Source of the DNA: CAZPQV01 sp964588705 | GTDB lineage: Bacteria; Bacteroidota; Bacteroidia; Flavobacteriales; Weeksellaceae | Length of the DNA stretch: 51,250 nt | Direction: 5' to 3' | Assembly (NCBI GenBank): GCA_964588705.1 | Contig: CAZPQV010000008.1 | Coordinates: forward strand, 1-51,250 | Shown here: positions 17,572 through 26,222 of the stretch, one piece after another | Position numbering within the stretch: position 1 is the stretch's first letter | Layout of the letters: the number at the start of each line of letters is the position of its first letter | Position numbers and translations under genes: made by a program | The notes under the pieces: model-generated | Databases searched by the model: none | What the model was told of the DNA's origin: nothing | The model's input: the letters and a program-made list of their open reading frames with translations, nothing else

Positions 17572-18193
17572 TCTGGTTTTTCTGTTCGGTTCAGCCCAGG
17601 AAACAGATTCTCTTAAAGTAAAATATAAATACGAGCCTAACCTGATGGTTGGTGTCGATATCCTGAATGCCGGGATTGGATTTTTTTCCGATAGAAAACT
17701 GTATCAGGCTTTTGTTTCTTCCAAAGTGAGAAAAGATATTCACGCGCTTGCAGAAGCAGGATTTGAGAAAAATGTATATCAGAAAAACGGTTACGATGCC
17801 AAAGTAAACGGATTTTTTGTAAAAGCCGGTGGTATTTATATGCTTATGAAAGATCCAGAAAATGAATTCAACGGGTTTTACGCAGGGCCAAAAATAGCGG
17901 CATCATTTTATAATCAGGAATATATGTCGGTTCCTGTTCGTGGTTCTCAGGGAGGGGATTTTTATGAAAGTTTTCCTTCTTCAACACAGTCTTCATATTG
18001 GCTGGAAGCCGGAATTGGCGGGAGAGTTCAGCTATTCGACAGTAATTTTTATATCGACGTGAATGTTCAGCCTAAATATTTGGCATTCACCACAAAACAG
18101 GAAAATATCAAGCCGATGATTGTTCCTGGTTTTGGCCGTTCTTCAGCAAAATTCAATATGGGATTTGCCTGGAATATTGCTTATAAGTTTTAA
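17537..18193 (+). CDS. DUF6048 family outer-membrane beta-barrel-like protein
   Basis: Function unknown. A signal peptide of ~21 residues (MKSQHIFTLFFSLVFLFGSAQ) is followed by alternating polar/hydrophobic strands and ends in NMGFAWNIAYKF, a terminal aromatic residue typical of outer-membrane barrels. The 218 residues could form a small barrel. The start overlaps the DUF6452 coding sequence by 35 bp in another frame, suggesting translational coupling. The consistent DUF6452-DUF6048 pairing suggests a lipoprotein-barrel pair; that is inference. Confidence 0.72.
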   Translation: MKSQHIFTLFFSLVFLFGSAQETDSLKVKYKYEPNLMVGVDILNAGIGFFSDRKLYQAFVSSKVRKDIHALAEAGFEKNVYQKNGYDAKVNGFFVKAGGIYMLMKDPENEFNGFYAGPKIAASFYNQEYMSVPVRGSQGGDFYESFPSSTQSSYWLEAGIGGRVQLFDSNFYIDVNVQPKYLAFTTKQENIKPMIVPGFGRSSAKFNMGFAWNIAYKF

Positions 18194-18221
18194 CATCGTG
18201 TAAATAACAAAACAAAAAATA

Positions 18222-18250
18222 TTGAGTTATTAAGTAAATCAATACTTTTG
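18222..18250 (+). promoter_or_regulatory. Complete Bacteroidota promoter for the T9SS metalloprotease gene
   Basis: TTG (18222-18224), 18-nt spacer, TACTTTTG (18243-18250): both elements match TTG-N17-23-TAnnTTTG. The box covers the TTG at 18248 that would otherwise be the first start codon, which favours the GTG at 18266. Confidence 0.65.
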
Positions 18251-18265
18251 TTAAAACATTTAACG

Positions 18266-21193
18266 GTGTGTAAAAAAATTATCACTTTATTTTTCCTGCT
18301 GATTTTTAGTTTTTCATTTTCACAATGGAATCCGGCGGTCTTGCATACAGAAAAAATACGACCTGAAGTTCAGACTAAAAGATTCTACACCTTAAACCTG
18401 GGTGAAATAAAATCCAAACTTAAGAACGCCAGTGAAACCGGAAAAAACGCCAGGGCTGCAGAAATTTCGGTTCCGGTACTGGAAGGTAAAACAGAGCGGT
18501 TTGCAGTTTACAGTGCTCCGGTTGTTGTTCCGGAACTGGCAGAGAAATATGGCTTGGGCTCGTATGTTGGCGTTGGAATTGACGATCCGCAGAAATTTAT
18601 CCGTTTCAGTTTATCGGGAAATGATTTCCAGTCGATGATTGTGAAGAATGGGGAATATCAGTTTATAGAACCGCAGGATAAAGCAAAAACAGTTTACGGA
18701 GTTTTTCCTAAAACCAATAAAAATGCTTCAGGAAAACCATTTGATTGTGGAACGGACGAATCGATTTTTTCTAAAAACCAAATCGACCAGCTTTTTGCAA
18801 ATTCACAGATTGCACAGTATAATGCAACGAATTTTGCCAAAACTTCAGACCGTAAATACAGAACTTTACGTTTGGCAGTTTCCGTAACAGGCGAGTACAC
18901 ACAATATTTTGGAGGAGTAACCCAAGCGCTTACTCAGATTAATGCCACTTTAACGAGAGTAAATGGCATTCTTGAAAAAGATTTGGCAACCCATCTCATT
19001 CTGCAGAATTTCACCAATATCATCTATACAGATCCAGCGACAGACCCATATTCCGATTCTAATGTAGGTGTAAATGGAATTTGGGGAACGGAACTGATGA
19101 ATACACTTTCGAATCCACAGATTGTTGGTGATAACGGTTTTGATATCGGAATACTGTTTGGTGCAACAGGCGGAGGTGGAAATGCACGATGCATTGGCTG
19201 TATCTGCAGCAATGATAAAACGTTATCCAGCGGTTTGCCAACCAATTACAAAGGGAGTGCTTACGTTTCTCCCGCTGACGGAAAACCGTACGGAGATACT
19301 TTCGATATCGATTATGTTATTCATGAGATAGGACATCAGTTAGGCGCAAATCATACGTTCTCACACGCTTTGGAAGGTTTTGGAGCAAGCGTGGAACCCG
19401 GACTTGGTTCTACGATTATGGGTTATGCCGGAACTCAGACTTTTGCTTCAGTTCAGCCGCATTCAGACCCTTATTTTCATGGTTTTAGCATTGCTCAGAT
19501 TCAGAATAATTTATTGGTGAAAACCTGCGATACAGAGACTGCGATTACGACGAATAATCCACCGTCCATCACACCATTTAGTGAAGTTACGATTCCAAGA
19601 GGTACCGCATTTGTTTTAGTTGGAACGGCGACTGATTCTGAAAATGATGCGATGACTTATACTTGGGAACAGATAGATAATGCGACTTCACCCATTACTT
19701 CAATTACCGGAAACAATACCGCCGGTGCCATTGTAAGATCATTGAGACCAACGACCAATTCCACAAGATACATTCCACAACTTTCTTCCGTGATGGAGGG
19801 AAAACTGACTGATCCTGCAATTTGGGAAAGTGTTTCAAATGTAGCCCGAAATACCAATTTCAGATTTACCGTAAGAGATAATTTCCCAGATCCTACGAAG
19901 CAGCAGGTCAGTTTCGACGACCGCAAAATTATTGTTGGAAGCAACGGACCTTTCAAATTGAACGTTGATGCAGGTCAGAACTTTTTTGCAGGGATTTCAA
20001 ATACTTTGTCTTGGGATGTTGTGGGTACCGATCAGTTTCCGTACAATGCTGCGAACGTTAAAATCTCATATACAACCGACAGTGGAGTAACGTGGAATAC
20101 TATTTCTGAAACCACTCCAAACGACGGAAATGAAATTATTGTAATTCCAAATTCACTGTTGGGGCAATCGACTCTTCAGTTTAGAATAGAAGCAATTGGC
20201 AATATTTTTTATGCCGTTTCACCAAAAGTAAATGTGGTTTCCACAACTTCCTGTGTGGTAACGGTGCCATACAATATTAAAGTTTCGCAAATTACACACG
20301 CGTCTGCAACGGTAAGTTGGGAAGCAATTCCGTCCATTGCAAGTTATATTTTAGAATACAGAAAAAAAGGCGATACCAGTTTTACTACAATTACAACATC
20401 ATCTACAACGGTAACCATCAACGGTTTGGAAGAAGGAACGGTGTACGAATACAGAATTAAAAGTACCTGTCCGACTTCAGAATCTGCTTATTCAGCCATT
20501 GCTGAGTTTACAACTGTTTTCCCTAAAAATTGTAATTCTTCATCATCCGACGGTACGAATGAATTTATTCAAAAAGTGGAAATAGACAGGTTTGTGCATG
20601 CGTCCGGCTCATCAGAATATTCAGATTTCAGATATGAAACCATTCTTTTAAATACGAATATTGGGTCTTACAGCATTAGGATTACTCCAAAATGGAATGC
20701 CGATAAAACTCCGGTGAGCATCGCAGCCTGGATTGATTTTAATAATGATGAAATCTTTTCCGCGTCCGAGCAGATCCTGGCAGTTTCGGGAACTACAGAA
20801 CAGAATGTTTATGCGTCTTTCAATATTCCAGCGGACGTTTATACAGGAGCCTCCGGTGTAAAAATGAGAGTTTCTTTAAAGGTTGGAAATGAACTTCCGG
20901 AGCCTTGCGAAAGTTTCAGTTTTGGTGAAGTGGAGGATTATACAGTGGTTTTTGAAACCAAATCGGTATTCTACCAGAATGAGGTTATTGCATATCCAAA
21001 TCCTTTTACCGATACCATTAATCTTACGAACGTAGAGAACGGAACCGAATTCAAGCTGTACGATATGTCAGGCAGATTGCTGAAAATAGGAAAAGTTGTT
21101 CTGAATAAGCTTGATCTATATTATTTGAAACCGGGAGTTTATCTTCTTGCAGTGGAAGGTGAAAAGGCGATTAAAATTATTAAAAAAGAGTAA
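18266..21193 (+). CDS. Secreted reprolysin-type metalloprotease with FnIII, GEVED and T9SS sorting tail
   Basis: Surface or extracellular zinc protease exported through Sec and then the type IX system. With the GTG start the protein is 975 residues. Signal peptide CKKIITLFFLLIFSFSFSQ; propeptide-like region to ~195; metzincin domain with HEIGHQLGANH (His ~353) and Met-turn STIMGYAGTQ; a beta-rich region (~440-660); fibronectin III (~665-750, KVSQITHASATVSWEAIPS); a GEVED domain (~775-890, AAWIDFNNDEIF and FGEVEDYTV); type A sorting tail (~905-975: YPNPFTDTINL, LYDMSGRLLK, PGVYLLAVEG, KIIKK). A TTG start at 18248 is possible but lies in the promoter. Substrate unknown. Confidence 0.88.
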   Translation: MCKKIITLFFLLIFSFSFSQWNPAVLHTEKIRPEVQTKRFYTLNLGEIKSKLKNASETGKNARAAEISVPVLEGKTERFAVYSAPVVVPELAEKYGLGSYVGVGIDDPQKFIRFSLSGNDFQSMIVKNGEYQFIEPQDKAKTVYGVFPKTNKNASGKPFDCGTDESIFSKNQIDQLFANSQIAQYNATNFAKTSDRKYRTLRLAVSVTGEYTQYFGGVTQALTQINATLTRVNGILEKDLATHLILQNFTNIIYTDPATDPYSDSNVGVNGIWGTELMNTLSNPQIVGDNGFDIGILFGATGGGGNARCIGCICSNDKTLSSGLPTNYKGSAYVSPADGKPYGDTFDIDYVIHEIGHQLGANHTFSHALEGFGASVEPGLGSTIMGYAGTQTFASVQPHSDPYFHGFSIAQIQNNLLVKTCDTETAITTNNPPSITPFSEVTIPRGTAFVLVGTATDSENDAMTYTWEQIDNATSPITSITGNNTAGAIVRSLRPTTNSTRYIPQLSSVMEGKLTDPAIWESVSNVARNTNFRFTVRDNFPDPTKQQVSFDDRKIIVGSNGPFKLNVDAGQNFFAGISNTLSWDVVGTDQFPYNAANVKISYTTDSGVTWNTISETTPNDGNEIIVIPNSLLGQSTLQFRIEAIGNIFYAVSPKVNVVSTTSCVVTVPYNIKVSQITHASATVSWEAIPSIASYILEYRKKGDTSFTTITTSSTTVTINGLEEGTVYEYRIKSTCPTSESAYSAIAEFTTVFPKNCNSSSSDGTNEFIQKVEIDRFVHASGSSEYSDFRYETILLNTNIGSYSIRITPKWNADKTPVSIAAWIDFNNDEIFSASEQILAVSGTTEQNVYASFNIPADVYTGASGVKMRVSLKVGNELPEPCESFSFGEVEDYTVVFETKSVFYQNEVIAYPNPFTDTINLTNVENGTEFKLYDMSGRLLKIGKVVLNKLDLYYLKPGVYLLAVEGEKAIKIIKKE

Positions 21194-21194
21194 A

Positions 21195-21223
21195 GAAAAA
21201 ACCCTCAATAGAGGGCTTTTTTA
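21195..21223. terminator. Bidirectional terminator between the metalloprotease gene and coaE
   Basis: CCCTC (21202-21206), loop AATA, GAGGG (21211-21215), with an A run before and a T run after, so it can work on both strands of these convergent genes. Confidence 0.75.
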
Positions 21224-21862
21224 TTTTTCGTTATCACTCAGAATGAGTTTGTTGACCACTTTTTCGGTTTCGTGTTTCAGTTCTTCAATGCCGTTGTTAT
21301 TATAAATTACGAAAGTTGTTTTTCGCAGTTTATCTTTTTCGGGCATTTGTTTATCCATAATGGTTTCCACTTCGCGGTAGGTTTTACCGTCGCGGTCCAT
21401 CACCCTTTTTATTCTTAAATTATCTTCGGCAGTTACCAGAACCGATTTATGGCAATCCTTATCGAGTCCAAGTTCAAAAAGGAGTGCAGTCTCCTTGAAA
21501 ATATATTCTGAATCCTGTTCTCTCACCCAATTTTCAAAATCGTAGCGAACCGCAGGATGAATCATTTCGTTCAGTTTCTGTAAAAGTTCTTCATTTTCAA
21601 AGACGGTTTTCGCAACAAATTTTCTGTTGTAAATTCCGTTTTCGTCATAGGATTCTTCTCCCAAAAGACCTTTGATGTTCTCTTTCAGAAACTCATCATC
21701 GTTCACGATGTCTTTGGCGCGGATATCCGAGTAATACACCGGAAATCCCATTTCCTCAATAAATTTTGCTACTGTGCTTTTTCCGGAGCCGATTCCTCCG
21801 GTAAGGCCGATGATCCTCGGCTCGGGTTCAGACGGTAAACTCCCGCCTTCTGATGTGTCCAT
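21221..21862 (-). CDS. coaE: Dephospho-CoA kinase
   Basis: Last step of coenzyme A synthesis: ATP-dependent phosphorylation of dephospho-CoA. P-loop GLTGGIGSGKST; then FPVYYSDIRAKDIV, IHPAVRYDFENWV and KETALLFELGLDKDCHKSVL fit the family. 213 residues, of which the first 16 (through SEGGSLPSEPEPR) are an extension before IIGLTGG; no other start codon lies between, and the -7 box at 21882-21889 fits ATG 21862, so the extension looks real. Single gene, convergent with the protease gene. Confidence 0.94.
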   Translation of the reverse strand: MDTSEGGSLPSEPEPRIIGLTGGIGSGKSTVAKFIEEMGFPVYYSDIRAKDIVNDDEFLKENIKGLLGEESYDENGIYNRKFVAKTVFENEELLQKLNEMIHPAVRYDFENWVREQDSEYIFKETALLFELGLDKDCHKSVLVTAEDNLRIKRVMDRDGKTYREVETIMDKQMPEKDKLRKTTFVIYNNNGIEELKHETEKVVNKLILSDNEK

Positions 21863-21881
21863 AATTTGAATAATTATTCGT

Positions 21882-21889
21882 CAAAGATA
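21882..21889 (-). promoter_or_regulatory. -7 box (TATCTTTG) for coaE
   Basis: Full TAnnTTTG match on the reverse strand, 19 nt before the ATG at 21862. Confidence 0.45.
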
Positions 21890-21911
21890 ATATTTTTTTA
21901 ATTTCTAGTTT

Positions 21912-21956
21912 CTGGTTACTGGTTACTTGATTTTCTGAACTTCTGAACTTCTGAAC
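21912..21956. repeat. Short tandem repeats between coaE and the hydrolase gene
   Basis: TGGTTAC occurs twice (21913-21926) and the 8-mer TTCTGAAC three times in a row (21933-21956). The following bases to ~22000 are also low complexity (CTTCGGACT / CTTCCGACT). No gene. Confidence 0.7.
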
Positions 21957-22001
21957 TACTTCCAACTTGGGTCTTCGGACTACCGTCTTCCGACTTCAGT
22001 A

Positions 22002-22868
22002 TCAATACCCAAACACCTCATTCAGCGAAAAAGTCTCATCAAGTCTTACGCCTTTCTCTGTCATTTTCAGGCTGGCAAGTTCATGATGAGCATCGTGTTC
22101 CATGAATAGAAGATATTCATTATCAATACACTGTTTCAGGAATTTATCTTTTTCTTCCATGGTTAAAAGAGGTCGCGTGTCGTATCCCATCACATAAACT
22201 AGCGGAATATGCCCAACAGTTGCAATTAAATCAGCAGCAAAAACAATAGTCTTTTCCTGGTACTGAATCACGGGAAGCATTTGTTTTTCGGTATGTCCAT
22301 CCACGAAAATAATATCCATTTTCAAATCCGGTGCAAAACCATAATTTCCTGTTTTCGGCAGCGGAATATAGTTCAGTTGTCCGCTTTCCTGCATCGGCAG
22401 AATATTTTCTTTCAGGAAACTCGCTTTCTCACGTGGATTTGGTTTTGTTGCCCATTCCCAGTGGTTTTCGTTCGTCCAAAACTGTGCATTTTTAAATGCC
22501 GGTCTGTAACCCGTTCTGTCATCATTCCATTCAATAGCGCCGCCGCAATGGTCGAAATGCAGATGCGTAAGGAATACATCTGTAATATCATCTTTTATAA
22601 AACCATATTTCGCAAGATTTTTCTCCAAAGTATCATCACCATAAAGCGAATAATGTCCAAAAAATTTATCATCCTGCTTATTTCCCAAACCACAATCAAT
22701 CAGGATAAGTTTCTTACCGTCCTCGATAAGCAGTGAGCGCATTCCCATTTCGATGAGGTTGTTTTCGTCCGCCGGATTGGTTCTTTGCCAAAGCGATTTT
22801 GGTACAACACCAAACATGGCGCCGCCATCAAGTTTAAAATTTCCGCACTGTATAGGGTATAGTTTCAT
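22002..22868 (-). CDS. Metallo-beta-lactamase-fold hydrolase
   Basis: Soluble MBL-fold hydrolase, 288 residues, no signal peptide. The metal motif THLHFDHCGG gives His102, His104, Asp106, His107; further ligands are in FVDGHTEKQ, AADLIAT and FMEHDAHH. The N-terminal strand YPIQCGNFKLDGGAMFGVVP and LLIEDGKKLILIDCGLGN match the broad AttM/quorum-quenching-lactonase-like branch. That resemblance does not prove lactonase activity, and the substrate is unknown. It lies alone between coaE and ruvB, all on the reverse strand but separated by repeat-rich spacers. Confidence 0.85.
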   Translation of the reverse strand: MKLYPIQCGNFKLDGGAMFGVVPKSLWQRTNPADENNLIEMGMRSLLIEDGKKLILIDCGLGNKQDDKFFGHYSLYGDDTLEKNLAKYGFIKDDITDVFLTHLHFDHCGGAIEWNDDRTGYRPAFKNAQFWTNENHWEWATKPNPREKASFLKENILPMQESGQLNYIPLPKTGNYGFAPDLKMDIIFVDGHTEKQMLPVIQYQEKTIVFAADLIATVGHIPLVYVMGYDTRPLLTMEEKDKFLKQCIDNEYLLFMEHDAHHELASLKMTEKGVRLDETFSLNEVFGY

Positions 22869-22915
22869 AAAGATTTATTTTCAATAAAATTAACAAAATT
22901 TCCGAAGAAAAATGG

Positions 22916-23155
22916 GTTTTCTTATGGTTTTTGGGCGTGCCCCTCATCAAAAGATTTGTGATTATTCAGGGAATTCAGTTTATCATTCGGGTCGGGCTTT
23001 CCCCTGTCTGCCGACAGGCAGGACTGCAATTCCTTGTCCGGTTCCGGGTGCCATCGCTTCTATGGATTTCCGTTTCAATCCCTCACGCAAATCGATTCTG
23101 CATTTCAACAAAAACGGCAAAGACTATGTCGATAAACACCTGAAACTTAAAACTC
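22916..23155. repeat. GC-rich dispersed intergenic element with 20-bp near-palindrome
   Basis: About 240 bp between the hydrolase gene and ruvB, clearly richer in G+C than its surroundings (GGGCGTGCCCCTC, GTCGGGCTTTCCCC). It holds the hairpin CCTGTCTG (23003-23010), CCGA, CAGGCAGG (23015-23022), with one G-T pair. Open frames across it give low-quality protein (residues such as GRAFPCLPTGRTAIPCPVPG). From memory similar sequences recur between flavobacterial genes; only one copy is in this window, so copy number is not shown here. Confidence 0.5.
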
Positions 23156-23159
23156 TATC

Positions 23160-23206
23160 CTCAGACTCAACCTCAACCTTAACATTAACCTCAACCTCAA
23201 CCTTAC
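23160..23206. repeat. Degenerate hexamer microsatellite (CTCAAC/CTTAAC) at the ruvB 3' end
   Basis: About eight units of CTCAAC with CTTAAC and ATTAAC variants end 2 bp before the ruvB stop. On the ruvB mRNA strand it reads GGTTGA/GGTTAA, just downstream of the coding sequence. Confidence 0.75.
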
Positions 23207-23207
23207 C

Positions 23208-24230
23208 CTAAAACAACTCTCCCGGATTTCTCGGTCTCTCGATTTTCAAATGCTTATAGGCTTTCTCCGTAACTTCCCGTCCGCGAGGCGTTCGGATAAT
23301 AAAGCCCTCCTGAATCAGAAACGGTTCATAAACTTCTTCCAGCGTTTCCGGATTTTCTCCAATTGAAGTAGCTAATGCAGAAATTCCCACCGGTTTTCCA
23401 CGGAAGTTTTCAATCATTACGCGCATGATTTTGTTATCCATTTCATCAAGGCCGTGTTCATCCACATTCAATGAATTCAATGCAAACTTTGTAATGTTGA
23501 TTTCTATTTCACCGTTGCCTTTTATTTCAGCAAAATCCCGAACTCTTCTTAAAAGTGCGTTTGCTATTCTAGGCGTGCCTCGGCTTCTTCTCGCAATTTC
23601 AATAGAGGCGTCTTCGTAGATTTTCACGTTCATCACTCTAGCACTTCTTTGGATAATATGCGATAACAATTCCACTGTATAATATTCCAGTCTGCTCTGA
23701 ATTCCGAAACGGGCGAGCATTGGCTTCGTCAGCATTCCGCTTCTGGTCGTCGCGCCAACCAACGTAAACGGATTCAGACCAATTTGCACGCTTCTCGCGT
23801 TTGGTCCGGTTTCCAGCATGATGTCGATCTTGTAATCTTCCATCGCAGAGTACAGATATTCTTCCACAATCGGCGACAAACGGTGAATTTCGTCAATAAA
23901 AAGAACATCGTTTTCCTCAAGGTTTGTGAGCAATCCTGCTAAACTTCCCGGTTTATCCAAAACCGGTCCCGAAGTCACTTTACAGTTCACCCCCAGTTCA
24001 TTGGCGATAATATGAGCTAAAGTGGTTTTCCCCAATCCCGGAGGTCCGTGTAAAAGAACGTGGTCGAGCGCACTGCCACGGTTTTTGGCGGCGGCTACGA
24101 AAACCTCAAGATTATCAAGTGTTTTTCTCTGCCCTGCAAAATCGTCAAAACTCTGCGGACGGATCTGTTCTTCTTGAATCAGTTCTTCTTCAGAGTAGTT
24201 TTCTTTGTCGGGGTGTAGGAATTCGGGCAT
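23208..24230 (-). CDS. ruvB: Holliday junction branch migration ATPase RuvB
   Basis: Hexameric AAA+ motor that drives branch migration of Holliday junctions with RuvA. Walker A GPPGLGKTT, Walker B VLFIDEIHRL, sensor region VGATTRSGML, arginine-finger region RSRGTPRIANALLRR, and the C-terminal winged-helix domain ending RTPRGREVTEKAYKHL. The start at 24230 (MPEFLHPDKEN) gives 340 residues; the in-frame ATG at 24251 would lie inside the -7 box at 24249-24256 and is rejected. Single gene here; ruvA and ruvC are not in the window. Confidence 0.96.
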   Translation of the reverse strand: MPEFLHPDKENYSEEELIQEEQIRPQSFDDFAGQRKTLDNLEVFVAAAKNRGSALDHVLLHGPPGLGKTTLAHIIANELGVNCKVTSGPVLDKPGSLAGLLTNLEENDVLFIDEIHRLSPIVEEYLYSAMEDYKIDIMLETGPNARSVQIGLNPFTLVGATTRSGMLTKPMLARFGIQSRLEYYTVELLSHIIQRSARVMNVKIYEDASIEIARRSRGTPRIANALLRRVRDFAEIKGNGEIEINITKFALNSLNVDEHGLDEMDNKIMRVMIENFRGKPVGISALATSIGENPETLEEVYEPFLIQEGFIIRTPRGREVTEKAYKHLKIERPRNPGELF

Positions 24231-24248
24231 TGGTATTAAATAATTATT

Positions 24249-24256
24249 CAAAGATA
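24249..24256 (-). promoter_or_regulatory. -7 box (TATCTTTG) for ruvB
   Basis: Full TAnnTTTG match on the reverse strand, 18 nt before the ATG at 24230. Confidence 0.5.
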
Positions 24257-24397
24257 ATGGTTTAAAGAGAATTTTTGTCGTTCAAAACAAAATTCACTCG
24301 CTATGTATTGCATTCAAAGGTTAATCTATAGTTAAAAACAAATTAAACTGAACGTCAAATGTGTTTTCTAATTTCGGGAAAATTTTTTTTATTCCAC

Positions 24398-26140
24398 ATG
24401 AAAACAAAACAAATTAAACGACGCGATTTTCTTAAAAGTGCCCTGTTGGCTTCCGGAGGTATACTTCTGGCGCCGGTTGTAACTGCCTGCCGCAATGCAG
24501 AAGAACTGTTGGGCTTTACTCCGGCACCGGATGGTTTAACTAATAAGAATTTCGATTTTGGAGTTGCAAGTTTTGATCCTACTGCCAACTCGGTGATTAT
24601 TTGGTCGAGATATAATAATGCTGCAGAGATAAACTGGGAAATCAGTAAATCATCAGATTTTAAAGATTTGGTAAATGCTGGAACGGTAAATGCTGAAGCA
24701 GCACATGATTTCAGTATTGCGATTGAAGTGCAGAATCTTCCGTCCCATTCAAAATTTTACTATCGTTTTTACAATAAAGCGACGAAAGATGTTTCAGTTG
24801 TTGGAGAAACCATCACTTTACCCTCGAAATCAGACGGCGCAAATGAAGTGAAACTTGCTGTGGCATCTTGCTCTAACTATCCTGCAGGTTACTTTAATGT
24901 ATATAAGGAGATGGCAAACTCGGATGCTGATGTCATCGTTCATTTGGGAGATTATATCTACGAATATGCACCCGGACAATATGGAACGAACAGCTTTACT
25001 TCTGCAGCCGGAAGAACGCATAAGCCGGAGAAAGAACTGATTACTTTGGAAGATTACAGAGGTCGCTATAAGCAGTACAGAAGTGATAAGCATCTTCAGT
25101 TGGCGCATCAGAAAAAACCGTTTATCTGTGTTTGGGATGATCACGAAATAGCGAACGATACGTATGTAAATGGAGCGCAAAACCATCAGGCGAACGAAGG
25201 TTCTTTTGAGGCAAGAAAAGCTGCGGCATTACAGGCATACAGTGAGTTTATTCCGTTAAAAACAGGGAAGGATGTCCGTATTTACAGAAGTTTTGATTTT
25301 GGAAATATAATTTCGCTGCATATGTTGGATACCAGAGTAATTGCAAGAAGCAAACAGCTTACTTATGCCGATTATATTAGTGCAACGGGAGAATTTAATG
25401 AACCTCTTTTCAAATCTCACCTTTTCGACAGGTCCAGAAAACTCTTGGGTGATGAGCAAACTTTATGGCTACAAAAGCAGTTGAATGGCAGCTCCGCAAA
25501 ATGGCAAGTTTTAGGGCAACAGGTTTTGATGACAAAAATGTTGATTCCGGCAGAAATGCTTTTATTGCTTGCAAGAATAACGGCTGAAGCCGAAAATCTC
25601 GGTGGTGCACAGCCGGCAACGTTAATGGCTTTCCAGAAAACGCTTCAGGAACTTTTGGTAATTAAAGCAAGAGTAGCACAAAAAGACCCAACGCTTACAC
25701 CGGAAGAAATCGCCCGCGTGAAAACTGTTTTACCATACAATCTTGACGCATGGGATGGTTATCCAATGGAGAGAGAATATCTGTACGCACTTTGTCTTGG
25801 TAAAAATGTAGTGACATTGGCAGGAGATACGCACAATGGATGGTGTGGCGAACTGAAAGACGGGTTCGGAAACAAAATAGGTAAAGAACTGGCGGCAAGC
25901 TCGGTTTCTTCACCGGGAATGGAAGTTTATCTCGGACTTGGAGCCGATCCATCACAGGCAGTACAGTTGGCTGGAGCACTGGCAATGTTGGTAGATGATC
26001 TGGAGTACGCAAATCTTTATAAACGCGGCTATCTGTATGCGAAATTTACTTCAGCGCAAGTGGTTTCGGAGTGGCGCTACGTAGATACAGTTTTCAGTGA
26101 AAATTATTCTGTAAACACCGAAAAAGTTATCAGCTTTTAA
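24398..26140 (+). CDS. PhoD-like alkaline phosphatase, Tat-exported lipoprotein
   Basis: Probable phosphodiesterase/phosphomonoesterase that frees phosphate from organic esters at the cell envelope. The start at ATG 24398 gives a twin-arginine signal (IKRRDFLKS, Arg8-Arg9) whose hydrophobic stretch ends in the lipobox VVTAC (Cys31), so it is likely a Tat-translocated lipoprotein. A PhoD N-terminal beta domain (~45-140) precedes the metallophosphatase core: ASCSNYPAGYFN, VIVHLGDYIYEY, CVWDDHEIANDTY, LGQQVLMTKM and TLAGDTHNGWCGEL. 580 residues. Monocistronic, with a terminator after it. No pho-box-like regulator site was recognised. Confidence 0.88.
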   Translation: MKTKQIKRRDFLKSALLASGGILLAPVVTACRNAEELLGFTPAPDGLTNKNFDFGVASFDPTANSVIIWSRYNNAAEINWEISKSSDFKDLVNAGTVNAEAAHDFSIAIEVQNLPSHSKFYYRFYNKATKDVSVVGETITLPSKSDGANEVKLAVASCSNYPAGYFNVYKEMANSDADVIVHLGDYIYEYAPGQYGTNSFTSAAGRTHKPEKELITLEDYRGRYKQYRSDKHLQLAHQKKPFICVWDDHEIANDTYVNGAQNHQANEGSFEARKAAALQAYSEFIPLKTGKDVRIYRSFDFGNIISLHMLDTRVIARSKQLTYADYISATGEFNEPLFKSHLFDRSRKLLGDEQTLWLQKQLNGSSAKWQVLGQQVLMTKMLIPAEMLLLLARITAEAENLGGAQPATLMAFQKTLQELLVIKARVAQKDPTLTPEEIARVKTVLPYNLDAWDGYPMEREYLYALCLGKNVVTLAGDTHNGWCGELKDGFGNKIGKELAASSVSSPGMEVYLGLGADPSQAVQLAGALAMLVDDLEYANLYKRGYLYAKFTSAQVVSEWRYVDTVFSENYSVNTEKVISF

Positions 26141-26168
26141 TTAAAAAATAAAATACAAATATCAACTG

Positions 26169-26196
26169 CTCACCTTGAAAATCAGGGTGAGTTTTT
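26169..26196 (+). terminator. Terminator of the PhoD-like gene
   Basis: CTCACCTTG (26169-26177) pairs with CAGGGTGAG (26183-26191) with one G-T pair, then five T. Confidence 0.88.
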
Positions 26197-26209
26197 ATTT
26201 AAAAAACCT

Positions 26210-26217
26210 TATTTTTA
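26210..26217 (+). promoter_or_regulatory. -7-like box (TATTTTTA) abutting the hutI start
   Basis: Seven of eight bases match (TAnnTTTa). The box ends 5 nt before the ATG at 26223. Confidence 0.35.
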
Positions 26218-26222
26218 CGGTT

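Noticed and set aside
22002..22868. Calling the MBL-fold protein a quorum-quenching lactonase
   Set aside because: The fold and motif are shared by many hydrolases; no residue or neighbour shows the substrate.
22912..23211. 99-codon frame between the hydrolase gene and ruvB
   Set aside because: It runs through a GC-rich palindromic repeat and a hexamer microsatellite; the product is low complexity and matches no family I know.
24231..24251. Seven-residue N-terminal extension of RuvB
   Set aside because: Its ATG falls inside the TATCTTTG box at 24249-24256.
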